From Armigeres subalbatus (lineage: Eukaryota > Arthropoda > Insecta > Diptera > Culicidae): a stretch of DNA of 64,000 nt. The translations under genes and the position numbers were made by a program. The stretch is from the NCBI RefSeq assembly GCF_024139115.2, contig NC_085139.1, positions 106,989,935 to 107,053,934 on the forward strand, written 5' to 3'. A model generated the notes under the pieces. That model saw only the letters and a program-made list of their open reading frames with translations, was not told the DNA's origin and did no database searches. Of the stretch, positions 22,326-33,434 are shown piece after piece; positions within the stretch are counted from its first letter, which is position 1, and the number at the start of each line of letters is the position of its first letter.

Positions 22326-24066
22326 CTATGTCCTCGGAAGGTGGGAAGGGTCGACTTCGCACCTGCTTCCCTCTGCACGACTGGTATCAAGAATGATGAT
22401 GCCGCGTGCACCCCAAATTGACCTCTCTGCGACAGGGTCTATTCGCCAACACACAGAGGGACTTGCCGACGCGGTGCCTACGCCTGCCCCAGCCTTGACG
22501 AGGACCCCTTTCCGTCCTCGGGCTCGGAACCCGCCCGGTTGCCCGACGCCGCGAAAGCGACGATACCATGTTGTTCTTCGCGCGGCCACTTGGACGATTA
22601 AAGGATCGAGTTCGACCACAGAGCATGACCACCGGTATGACCCATGAAGCAAACGCCGATCCCTTGGACCACCTCTTATTTGCGCCTGAACTAGCCATCC
22701 TTGAGTCCACGCGCCACCTTCTGTGTAGCTTCGAGACAATTTGGGCGATAGCAGATAAAACGGCGTTCCAGCCAACTTCATCTTTACACATCCTCCGAAC
22801 TAGGTTGTCCGGGGTAGTGTCCAAACCACATGTGGAAAGCATGTGGACACGCATTGCGTGAAAACGTGGGCACACGAACAACACATGTTCCGCTGTTTCC
22901 TCTAAACCTGCGCACACCAAACACTCAGGTGAGGCCGAGCAAGCCAGCTGCGTTACCTGCACTGTGAATTTGCAGCACGCTTAAACGCCGGGCACATCGA
23001 ACCCCCTATGGGGTGCTTGCTGTTTACAGCTTTGCTGGAACAAATCAAACAATTGGGAGGGTTCGTGCAGCATTGTGCCTTATGTCCCTCCAATCCGCAG
23101 CGTCGACAGAGCTTGCTTCGAGGATCATCTCGCCCATCCGGATACGTCTTATTCGACGTACGTCGGAGCCGAGTTCACCGAGCTTGACGTCACTCCTCAT
23201 CGCCTTCAAGACGTCCGAGTACTTAGCCTCGTCCGTCTTGATGACTAGGGTATCGCCCTTGGATCGTTTGGCGCCTACCCTAGACTTCTTGCTACCCTCA
23301 TTCGCCTGGGCCTTCTTTTCGGCCCTTGACGTCTTCGGTTTCTTCTTGTTCTTGACCAGGATCCTCCTCTATTTCCCCCTCTATTTCCCGTCGTCCCCCT
23401 CTATTTCCCTGATCTGGGGCGGCTAAGAGTTCTCAGCCTGCCGTAACCCCTTACCACCGTCTTTCCTGGGTGGACGGACCTTTCCAGGTCCTTCCTCCCC
23501 CGGTTTGGGAGGAACCTGGCCGGGGTTCAGCTTCCCAGCCCACTACCCTTGTTCGGGGTAGTAACCCTCGGCGTTTTGGAGCGGCCCCCAGGGAGCTCAT
23601 CCCCTGGAGACTGTCTCCCCCGTTTTTGTGTCTGCTCCGTTGGTGCAGTCACCCCAGACGTTCCCGCGAATACTTGAGCCTCAGTCTGGGTAGACTTTGG
23701 CACCACTTTCGTCGCTGGCACGCCCTCGGTCGATTCGACCTTGCCCAAATCCGCGAATTCTTGGGCCTCAGTCTGGGTAGACCTCGACTCCACAGATTTC
23801 ACGGGTTCGCACTTGGCCGTCCCGACCGCCGTTTCCAGCTTGGCGTCCAACATCGACTTTCGAAGTTTCAGCAAGCTCCTCTTGAGTTCCTTACTGATAT
23901 TATGCTTCGATGACGCAAAGTCGATGATGGCGTCCAGCTGTTCCGTCGCCACCTCGAAGGCCGAAAGCCCATCGCGTTTGCGGTTCATCGCTTTCACAAG
24001 CCATGGGCCGTCTATAACCTCTACCGGCGGAGCCTGGGAGATGGTTAAGTGACCCACGCTGCGCAC
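22326..24066 (-). mobile_element. R1-like LINE with most of ORF2 deleted
   Basis: ORF1 begins at 24066 (EQLDAIIDFASSKHNISKEL near residue 43, a relative of the ORF1 at 20.7 kb; then two STQTEAQ repeats and a Pro/Lys-rich segment). It continues in other frames to two knuckles: CRRCGLEGHKAQCC and CLICSSKAVNSKHPIGGSMC near 23120-23000. ORF1 stops at about 22960. The very next residues (22962-22387) are the ORF2 C-terminus: CLVCAGLEETAEHVLFVCPRF. Endonuclease and RT are absent, so this is a deletion derivative. Confidence 0.7.
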
Positions 24067-24479
24067 CGAGCTGCCGACTATTGCTTCTGGCCTCCAGGCG
24101 GAGACCTGAACAACCCACCTCTTGCGAAGGGCTCGCCTACACTACTACCACTAATTGAAGAATTGACTTGTTTTTCCATTTTGGTCCCACGAGTTGCTCA
24201 AGAAAAGAGGTCCACCACGCCAGAGCCCAGCATGACGCGGAAAGGAACAATTACTGTGGAGGGTGCCCAGGTACCCCACATGCTCCGTTAAAGGCCTTGC
24301 TCATTATTTCACCCCCCTGGCCATGCATCCCCTCGGCACGGGTCGCTTAACGCCTTGGGATTAGGGGTTAGGGACAACAGTGCCCAGGCTGCACTACCAC
24401 TACCGATACGGTGTACCAGCATGGTCCACTAGCACTAGAGGCCGGGTGCAATGATAAGAAATTAACCAGGCCACACAGG

Positions 24480-24870
24480 CAGAAGTGTCTGCGGGTTTCA
24501 AGCGCACCTTATCTTATGAGGCAGTGTGCGTCATTGCTGGGATGATGCCGGTAGACATACTTCTCGAGGAAGATGTGGAGTGCTTCAACGACAGGGACTC
24601 GCTGCAAGTGCGACGTGTCAAGAGAGCAGCTTCGTTGCTCAAATGGCAGAGAGCTTGGGACACCGCAGTCAAAGGTCGTTGGACCCACAGGTTAATTCCG
24701 GATGTGTCGAATTGGGTTAGTAGGAAGCATGGTCAGGTCAACTTCCACCTATGCCCGGAGTGTGTAGGTGAGGTAGAATCGGCAAAGCATGTGATGTTTA
24801 CATGCCGGTGATTCGATGTTAAACGCAATGCAATGCTGCTTGTCAGCGGCGGTGAACACAGCGTCTCAAC
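24480..24870 (+). mobile_element. R1-like LINE ORF2 C-terminal fragment
   Basis: The + frame 24485-24811 gives VIAGMMPVDILLEED, WTHRLIPDVSNWVSRKHGQV and CPECVGEVESAKHVMFTC. This is the typical sequence after RT in R1-type ORF2, but the usual stretch between GQV.FHL and CPEC is missing. It is cut off by the palindromic element at 24902. Confidence 0.65.
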
Positions 24871-24901
24871 AAATTATGCCGAAACTACACCGCTGGTTAC
24901 G

Positions 24902-27741
24902 CACACTGGGGCAGCCCTGGTTCAAACATGGAATAAACCTCTCAGCCATTAAAATGATGAAGTTTACCATAGGTATCTTCAGCGAAGTTTCAATATATAT
25001 TAATGCCGACATTTTGGTCAATATTCATCATTTTTAGCGATATTCGCATAAAAGTCCCAAGCGCCAAATTGGCCAAACAGCGTTTTTTAAGTGTGATTTC
25101 TTCAGAGAAGTTGCTTATCACTTAATTTCGATGAACCTTGCTAAAAATTTCAAAATTCCAGAGCGTACTGTGATGATTTATTTGATTATTTTGAAAAGAA
25201 AGACCAAAAAATGAAGTTTGATCAGTAATTGTACTTTTTCAACACTTTTACTATTGGATGTTATTCAAAATCATAGATATTGGTAAAATACACGATTCGT
25301 GGTGGTTTTCCAGTTAGAAAAAATGATTTTTGGCGATTAATCGTGGAAAAAAGGGTAATTTATGGTATTTTTCACATATGCCGATTATGCGATGGGGCAG
25401 AGACGGGCAGCTGTTTTAATCGACAATGGACAGAAAAATTCATGCCCTTTCAAACAAATACTTTTCCTAAGACATGATACTCGATGATTTTTTTCAAAAT
25501 TAATTTTACTGAATGCCAGTACTGATGCTATTAAAAATACCTCCTAATGATTTTCGCTTAGTTAGGAGGGTAAATAATTGAACAACATGGTACAATGAAT
25601 TAATAAGAACTTATGAGAACTATAAGAACTAATTAATAATTATAAGAACTAATGAAATATTGTTATTTCCCCTTTGGAAGATATTATTTTATTTGAAAAT
25701 ATGTATATACACCCAGAAGAAAATGGATAAAGATTAGATTTGTAAATATTGTATGGATTACTTTTTGTTCATGAGCTTTTTATATTAAACAATACCAGTA
25801 TTTTCATATTCACTTTTAGCAAATAATGTGATATTTGTAAAAGTGTCCTATTAGAGTGGGGCGTCGAAGCCATTCTGGGTCCTGAACAACTGTGCAGAAT
25901 TTGGGACCGATTGGTTGCTTCCTCGCTTTCCGCATCGCGTTTGAAGTTTGTATGGAAATTAGTATGGGAGAACGTATATTTTTGCATTTCTACTACTAGA
26001 GGTTTCAGTTTATCGTAAACCAAGTGGCACATTGCGTTAAAGTATAACCCAAAGGATGCCGGAAAACTTTGCTGAAGAAGGCACGTTGCTGGAACGTCCA
26101 CGAAAAAAGTTATAACGCTTCGAACATTGAGTGTTCAAACCATATGCAAAAAATCATTTATTCTGCCAGCACTGCCATACTACGTTGACCAATAATTTAA
26201 CTGAGTGTTATTTCAAAATAATTGATCTTATAGGGCTTTAGAGCTAATGGGAGCTATCCGGAATCATTTTACAAAGAAAAAAATCCGACAAGAAGGAAGA
26301 TGGGTTTTGCCTTCCGATAACCATAGGTTGTCTGGTAGTGCTGGCAGTAACATTGATTTCTTGCATATGGTTTGAACAATCAATTTTCGAAACGTAATAA
26401 CATTTTTTGTAGACCTTCCAGCTACGTACCTTCTTCGGAAAAGTCTTTCGGCATCTTCCAGATTATATGCTAACGTATTGAGTCACGTGACTGGTGATAA
26501 ATTGAAGTCGCTAAGAGCAAAAATGTAAAAAAGTACGTTTTCCCATACAAATCTCCATGTAAATCTAAAACGCGATGCGGCATGCGAGGTTGCTACCAGT
26601 CGAGCCCATATTTTGCACAGTTGACTGGGGTCCTAAAACGATTCAGAAAAACCTTGATCTCACTTGATCGGACGAATTTTGCATTTTCCATACAACTGCG
26701 CCCCACTCTAGTGTCCTATGTATTTGCGAGTTTTCTTATATTTTATAAAGAAGTGTAACAGTAAAATATGAAAAATACAAACAAAAGGAAAACGCAGATA
26801 TATTACACTTTTTGCAAATATCACAATGCATAGTAAAAATAGTACATATGTACTGGTATTCAATTGTTTAGTATATAAAAACTAAATAAAATGTCCATAT
26901 CATTTCTTTTTTATTTTCTTCTAAGTCGATATGAATATGTCTTACAAACTTTATCTTCCAGAGGGGCAATAATAATATTTCATCAGTTCTTAAGTTAATG
27001 TTTATGTTATATGTTAAACAAAAGCGATGCGAATTTTAATTTATTTCATCGTACCATGTTGTTCAATTATTTACCCTCTCAACTAATCGAAAATCATTAG
27101 GAGGTATTTTTTATAGCACCAGTACTGGCATTCAGTAAAATTAATTTTGAAAAAATCATCGAATATCATGTCTTTGAGAAAGTGTTTGTTTGAAAGGGCA
27201 TGAATTTTTCTGTCCATTGCTGATTAAAACAGCTGCCCGTCTCTGCCCCACCGCATAATCGGCATATGTGAAAAATACCATAAATTAGCCTTTTTTCCAC
27301 GATTAATCGCCAAAAATCATTTTTTCTAACTGGATAACCGCCACGAATCATGTATTTTACCAATATCTATGATTTTGAATAATATCCAGTAGTAAAAGTG
27401 TCGAAAAAGTACAATTACCGATCAAATTTCATTTTTTGGTCTTTCTTTTCAAAATAATCAAATAAATCATCACAGTAGGCTCTGGAAATTTGATATTTTT
27501 ACCAAGGTTCATCAAAATTAACTGACAAGCAACTTCTCTGAAGAAATCACACTTTAAAAACGCTGTTTGGCCAATTTGGCGTATGGGACTTTTATGCGAT
27601 TATCGCTAAAAATGATGAATATTGACCAAAATGTCGGCATTGATGTATGTTGAAACTTCGCTGAAGACACCCATGGTCAATTTAATCATTCCAATGACTG
27701 AGAGGTTTATTCCATGTTTGAACCAGGGCTGCCCCAGTGTG
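24902..27741. mobile_element. 2.8-kb palindromic DNA element, 5-bp duplication ttacg
   Basis: Arms of about 750 bp: 24902-25650 (cacactggggcagccctgg onward) and 26990-27741 (reverse). Even a 65-codon frame is shared: 25280-25477 on + and 27166-27363 on - differ at only a few residues (RGGFPVRKNDFWRLIVEK versus RGGYPVRKNDFWRLIVEK), though this may simply reflect arm identity. Flanks are ttacg at 24897-24901 and 27742-27746. The centre holds a second element (25852-26710). No transposase gene is seen, so it is non-autonomous. Confidence 0.75.
25852..26710. mobile_element. 859-bp palindromic element with 9-bp duplication
   Basis: Ends tagagtggggcg and cgccccactcta. Flanks gtgtcctat at 25843-25851 and 26711-26719. 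Long inverted arms include accatatgcaaaaaatc / gcatatggtttgaac near the centre. A 9-bp duplication is a hallmark of Mutator-like elements. No coding. Confidence 0.75.
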
Positions 27742-27749
27742 TTACGTCT

Positions 27750-28206
27750 TGAACAAACCAGCAGCAGCGCGTGAGCTATTTTGATCGGGATTCCGCAGAG
27801 AGCGGTCGAACAAGATTTTACACAGAGTGGACGCATCAGAGCGAACTCAACAGCACGAAGGCGCTGGTAGCAGTAGTAGAGTAGAGCGAACAATGACTGG
27901 CACCTGCACCCCAACCGAACCATTGGCTTTAGATCCATCAGAGTACCGGATCTCAGTGTTTTGGTATTTATGTCGAATCCTTCCGCTAAAGACCACCTGG
28001 GCTCGAGTTGGGTTGGTAGCTTTCCGCAATTGCGCCTTGATTGACCAGCCAACTGTTAGACTCTTGGCCATCCAGTTACACGGCCCTACTCGGTGGAGTC
28101 CAGCCACCGGGGGAAGCTTAGAATTGACCACCGCGTTGAGGGCGAAATTTGCTTGAGCCTGCAGGAAGCAAGTTTGCCCTTCTCCATAGGTACGCTCCAA
28201 GAACCC
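27750..28206 (-). mobile_element. I/Loa-like LINE RNase H fragment
   Basis: The - strand readings 28224-27847 and 28052-27750 overlap. The RNase H start IRYSDGSKANGSVG is clear; the remainder is out of frame. The upstream region corresponds to the RT-RNase H linker. It may belong to the same LINE as the RT remnant at 31.3-32.1 kb, separated by later insertions. Confidence 0.5.
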
Positions 28207-28208
28207 TA

Positions 28209-29518
28209 GAGTAGAGTGGGGCAAGAGTGCGCGTGGGGTAAGAGTACGTTTTCGTTTTTTTGAAGTAATAAGAAAAGATAAACTAGCAGCACTGCATCAG
28301 TTTGACACGTATTCTGGCCAAATATTATCATGTGTAATTGTGAACGATTTGAATAAACAACAAATGAGATATGGAGTTAGATATTTTTTTGGTCATTTTG
28401 CTAAAAATAATTGTGTTTCCGCAACTAGTATTTCATTACCATACATATGTTCAATCAGGTGAACGTTATACCATTCTGATAGCCTATTGTATAGAGCAGT
28501 TTTATGGTGCATAACACCAATACTATTGGTTTTCCAAGAAGTCAAAACCATTACTTGAATAATTTTTGGGACTGTGGGGTAAAAGTGCGCAGGAACCGGT
28601 GGGGCAAGAGTACGCATATGAATCTTCAAGTTATGATGTCAAACCCGTATCTCTGGCCGAAATAATACTTCTTCCAAAGCGTAAAGATTCACTACTAAGA
28701 AAAAAGAGACAGAATTTGAAATTATCACAAGTTTTTAGGATAAGTTGAAGTAATTCGGTGTTAGAAAGGACTTAGCGAACAAAGCACAGAAGCGAAATAA
28801 TGAAATTGTGTTAGGACTTGATGTACAACAAAACGTAATACGAAAACACAATTTCATCTTAATGATAATTTCATTTAATCAAAAGAAACATTCATAAATT
28901 ACGCAACGTTTAGCTGGGAGGGGTTGCGAGGTGTGTGAGGATCCATATAATGTTTAGAGGGTTCATACAAATAGTGTAAGACAGGGGGGGAGGGGTGATG
29001 AAATAGCCAAATTTTACGTTACGTGATTGGTGGACTTTCTTTAAGGAAAATGCCTTTGTATACCCCACGCGTAACCTGATATATATTTTACCTCCGTAGT
29101 TTTTGTATATAAAAAACAATGGTTTTTCGTATGAAAGTGCACATCTTTAGGACCCTCCCCTTTAAGAGTTACGTAATCTTTAAACATTCCTTAATATATG
29201 CTCATTAAACATCAATTAAATGTTATTAACTCTTATTGGTGTCAATATATACTTAAAGCACATGATTGGATAAATGCGTACTCTACCCCACCTGATGCGC
29301 ACTTTCACCCCACCGGTGGGGTAAGAGTGCGTTTTTCACTTGTCTTGCAATAAGGGTTCTACTAAAACGAATAACAATAATTTCAATATTTTTTCCACTG
29401 AGTAACATAAAGGAAGAGTATATGAATCATCGACACTGATTTGATATGCAGAAGCTTGCTTCATAAGGGCCACATGATCGATTGAAAACTAAGTGCGTAC
29501 TCTTTCCCCACTCTACTC
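28209..29518. mobile_element. 1.3-kb TIR element, TA flanks, G-rich ends
   Basis: Left end gagtagagtggggcaagag and right end ctctttccccactctactc, bordered by TA at 28207-28208 and 29519-29520. The motif ggggtaagagtgcg recurs near both ends and internally (28571, 28601, 29277, 29318). No coding frame. Sits beside the LINE RNase H remnant. Confidence 0.65.
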
Positions 29519-29634
29519 TACTGCTCTGCATCCAATTGTCGCTGCTAATTTGAATCTTATTGGCAAAACACCGCCTTCAGCACATGCAGCTAGGGCAGGA
29601 GTTGATGGGAGGAGCCCAGAGATGGTCCGGATGG

Positions 29635-29720
29635 GTGGTAGGTCATTTGGCATAACGCCGTTTGCCATAATACTATTTGGCATAAAGGTCGATTGGCTTA
29701 ATGGTCGTATGGCATAATAG
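29635..29720 (+). repeat. Short ~17-bp tandem repeat, ggtcatttggcataa type
   Basis: Five degenerate copies: ggtcatttggcataa, cgtttgccataa, tatttggcataaa, ggtcgattggcttaa, ggtcgtatggcataa. Similar in form to the array at 47.95-48.6 kb (ggtcatttggccgaa). Confidence 0.6.
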
Positions 29721-30149
29721 TTGAATAATCATCAATTTCGGGATTAATGCAACATATGTTAAGTTTTTCATAACTATTGTTGCTTTTAAATCATAAGGGA
29801 GATGCTGTTTTTAAATATTTTTTGTACTAAAGAATGTATGTGAAAATCTCTTATCGAAGACATTTGTAGTGTCCATTAAATTTCTATCACATCTGCTTTT
29901 TGCGCTTACCATAGTTTTGCCTCTGAGTCCGTCACAAGATCGATATTGACATGCTACAAAAGACGAACACTCGAGCAACAAAATTGTAAGTGTTTAAGAA
30001 CAAAAAATATGTTTATGCGAAAAAGGCAATGAAAATAATTCTACAGGAGATATAATCATCTGTTTTAAAAGCCTCTTTGTCCTGTAAAAATCAAAGCAGT
30101 ATACGCTTCCTTCTTCAATAACATTCCACATAGGATTCAGAAATTATTC

Positions 30150-31130
30150 TTTTTTCAGTTCGTTCATTTGTTCGGTTTAAAGCAAAAGCATGTATGAATG
30201 CATTTCCCCGGCAGAAGACAAGAGAGGATATGATTTATTCTTTCATTTTGGGCATTTCCTCGGTTTAAGGCAAGGGGAGATATGATCCCTTCTTTGAAAG
30301 GAGGCATTTGCCCGGTAGAAGTCAAGATAGCATGTGATGCCTTCTTTCAATTTGGGAATTTGCTTAGTTTTAGGCATGCATTTATTCGGCAGAAGGCAAA
30401 AGGGAATATGATTCCTTCTTTCATTTAAGGCAATTACTCGGTTTAAGACAAGGTAGATGTTATCTCTTCTTCCATGTCAGACATTTGTTTGGATTAAGGC
30501 AAGGGAAGATTTGATCCCTTCTTTGAAAGGATGCATTTACCCGGTAGAAGGCAAGGCAAGAGAGAATATGATGCCTTCTTTTAATTTGGACATTTGCTTG
30601 GTTTAAGGCAAGGGGATATATCGGCACCAACATTTCAAAAGGGCGAAACTGCTTTTGTAAACAAGAGCTTCTCACATATTATGATACTTCATATTATGAT
30701 ACTTTCTTTTAAATAATGCATTCATTCGGCAGTAGGCAGGAAGGGATATGATTCCTTCTTTTATTTTGGACATTTGCTCGATTTAAGGCAAGTGAAAATA
30801 TTTTCCTTTTTCAAAATGGTTCATTCCCCTGGCAGCTGGAAGGGAAGATATGTTCCTTCTTTGAAGTGGCGCATTTACTCGACTGGAAGCAAGAAAGGAT
30901 ATGATTCCTTCTTTCAATACAGGCATGATCACTTTTTTCAAGTCAGATATTTGCTTGGTTTAAGGCAGGGGAGGATATGATCTTTTATTTCAAAGAATCG
31001 ATTTGCCCGACAGAAGACAAGAGAGAGGATATGATTCTTTCAATTCGACCACTTACTTGATTGAAGAAAGCGCAGATATTTATGATCTCTTATTTCAAAT
31101 CATGCATTTACCCGTCAGAAGAATTTCTGT
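30150..31130 (+). repeat. Tandem array of ~60-bp units
   Basis: About 13 copies of a unit with gatatgattccttctttc, then catttgctcggtttaaggc or catttgcccggtagaaggc. The two flavours alternate in part, giving a ~120-bp higher-order repeat. Degenerate copies appear at both edges. Confidence 0.75.
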
Positions 31131-31269
31131 ATGTTTTACTGTTTTAGAAGAGCGCGACAATGCGATTCTTTCTTAAAAACACTTTTAATAACACATGTGA
31201 GAATGAGAATCCTTTTCCTAATAAAAGGAAGAAACGCACAATGGGCAAGTTTTCTTACATACTTTTACA

Positions 31270-32060
31270 TTGTTAACAAAAACAAAATCAATGCAGATTC
31301 ATCTTGCTAATTGGTGTGTCAACATTTGAAATGTTCCCGTTTTGCATATACCAGGAACACACCGCTGATTGCCATAAGGGGCAAGCCAGAGTAAACGCGA
31401 CGAGCGATGCGACGCGACGCGACTCACGTAAAAGAATAACAATCATCATCAACAGGCTGTCAAATTGCACTGTCGCGTCGCGTCGCATCGCACGTCGCGT
31501 TTACTCTGGCTTGCCCCTAAGGAATAGAGTACCTGCGATCACCGATCCCTGCGGTACGACAGTTTTCTCCTGCACTACTTTGGAACTATAGTTTCACCAA
31601 CACCTGACTCGTTCGTCCATCCAAAAAGTTCCGCAGTAATGCCAGCGTGTTTCCAGTGATGCCCCATTTCTTAAGCTTTTCCAAGTCCAACGCAGTCCAT
31701 GCCCGATTTTAGGCTTTCTCCAGGTCAAGGAATGCAAGCTCGTGCCTACGACGTTGGATACGGCGGATACCGACAGCACCTTGAGAGGCAAGCTGCTCAC
31801 ATAGGTAATCATCTTTCATGCCGATGGCGTCGAAGTTTATGACAACGCACTGCCGCTTATTTAGTTGAGGGTGTCCAAATACCTTGAGTGCGGTGGCATT
31901 GGGCCCATGGTTGCCTTCATCCTGTACTGAGTACTGAGGGTCCATATACGCCGATATGTCCAGTAAAATCCCCGTTATCCAGTTTGTGCCACAACCGGGA
32001 CCTTCAGTGTCTTCAGGGCGTATGTGTTGGACGCTCGCCAGAGCCATGCTGGCAGAACGG
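31270..32060 (-). mobile_element. LINE reverse transcriptase fragment (I/Loa-like), split by a MITE
   Basis: The - strand gives RRHELAFLDLEKA (RT motif A), KWGITGNTLALLRNFLDGRT, and KTVVPQGSVIAGTLFL (RT motif B). It is then interrupted by the MITE 31378-31517 and continues AISGVFLVYAKRE to about 31270. Multiple frame breaks. Confidence 0.6.
31378..31517. mobile_element. 140-bp MITE with CG-rich inverted ends, TAA flanks
   Basis: ggggcaagccagagtaaacg at the left and its exact complement at the right. The inverted match continues through cgcgacg, gatgcgacgcgacgcga for about 45 bp. taa at 31375-31377 and 31518-31520 is a 3-bp duplication typical of PIF/Harbinger elements. The spacer is about 50 bp. 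Confidence 0.85.
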
Positions 32061-32652
32061 GTGGAGAACTGTTCACGAAGAATTCACATGCGACGTTTCT
32101 ACGCGTTTGTTTAGTACCGAAAATACAAGAGGAACCTGTAACGGTCACTTTCGTCATAGTATTATCGAATGCAACTGTTAAATAGGAATGTTTGTTCAGG
32201 AAAAGTCGGAAAAAATAACAATCCAGTTTGTTTCAGATGAAAAATTATCGTCTATGAGTCCCTTTTTCTTTGATAGTGGAACTCATTTGCAATCATTTTT
32301 AAGATGGGACAAGTAGGCTTGATGTTTGTTCCTCTGTTCGGGCAGAGGTCACTTTCTCTGTTTAAGCAGAGGTCACAGATAAAGCACTTTTTCTTTCTAA
32401 TTTGTTTCAATAAAGTAACCAATTCTTGGCTTCATCCACCTAATGCCAAACTTAAATCAAACAGCTAGCTACACTTTTGATAAAGAGATGCCGTATACGG
32501 GCGCCCCATGCCATTGGGATTTTTTCTTACGTGAAATTGAACCTACGACCTCTTGCCTATGATGCAGAAGCGGTAGCCTTATGACCAGCAAGCAGGCCTA
32601 CTCCTACGTTAGGGCTTATTATAGATAGAAAAAAACAGAAAAAAAATCGCTA
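32061..32652. other. No gene recognised
   Basis: Mixed AT-rich DNA without motif or repeat apart from a gcagaggtcac direct duplication near 32342 and 32362. Confidence 0.4.
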
Positions 32653-33361
32653 GGGGAACTGGGGGTGGGACGCCCACGTTAAGGAAAATGCCATTTTTAT
32701 CAATGAAAACCACCATTTCAGCCAGTTTTCATCAGCGCATACTGAAGAACAGCATATCTGCGACTGACTACCGATAACAGATATCTAATTGTCCATTTTA
32801 TTGCACAGAAATTTGATTTTTAAAAAGCACCCGATTTTGAAACCATGCGGGGTGAGATGCGCCAGTGGATGGGTTAAAACGCGCATGTGCTTATCGTACT
32901 GATTTTCATTTTAATTGCCTACATTAAGGCAATTAACCGAATGTTTCAGCTGTTTCGGTCATACGAAATGAGCATGGGCGTAATGCCCCACACCGACCTC
33001 GACCACCGACGAAGTTTGAAGGCCCATAAAATCGTTTTAAAACCATTTTGACGACGATTTCGTGTGGAACATAAAGAACACGAGTAAGCAGCATGGCTCA
33101 TGGCTCAATTATTAATTTATCAATGTATAACAGCGACAGAAAGACTAAATTCCACCGAGCTAGAATTGCATCAAAACACGCAAAATCGTTTTTCGAGTTT
33201 TCATGTATAACTAGAGAAAATCATGAAATATATGTATCCAATGGCAATATTTTTCATTGCTTTATCGTATAGACTATTGAAAATTATCAAAATGGGGATA
33301 TTTAACCTTATTCAGGGGTGGCGCGTTTTAACCCCTATGGGCGTGCTACCCCCACTTCCCC
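32653..33361. mobile_element. 709-bp TIR element, TA flanks, close to a ChAT exon
   Basis: Left ggggaactgggggtgggacg and right ctacccccacttcccc are inverted with few mismatches. TA flanks at 32651-32652 and 33362-33363. The phrases gggacgccc and gcgttttaacccc recur near the ends. It stops 73 bp before the ChAT exon at 33435, adjacent to the splice acceptor region. Confidence 0.65.
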
Positions 33362-33434
33362 TACAAATCTAGAACATCGCACATTACCACTTCTTATTAT
33401 TTTATTACCGTTATTCTTCGCTATCCAATGGCAG

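Larger units (their letters stand above)
13352..33434 (+). other. 20-kb ChAT intron filled with transposons
   Basis: Donor ttg|gtaagt at 13352 and acceptor atggcag ending at 33434 join phase 0 codons, so the protein reads RRFAL-GRVDCIRS. This matches the conserved RF..GRVD context of choline acetyltransferases. All other ChAT introns here are under 200 bp. The intron contains LINE, DNA element and satellite insertions on both strands, described separately. Confidence 0.9.

Noticed and set aside
25280..25477. Conserved small gene (65 codons, copy at 27166-27363)
   Set aside because: The two copies are arms of one palindromic element, so their likeness reflects DNA identity rather than protein selection.
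30150..31130. CRISPR-like spaced repeats
   Set aside because: Repeat units are degenerate and contiguous, spacers are not unique, and the DNA is a eukaryotic intron.
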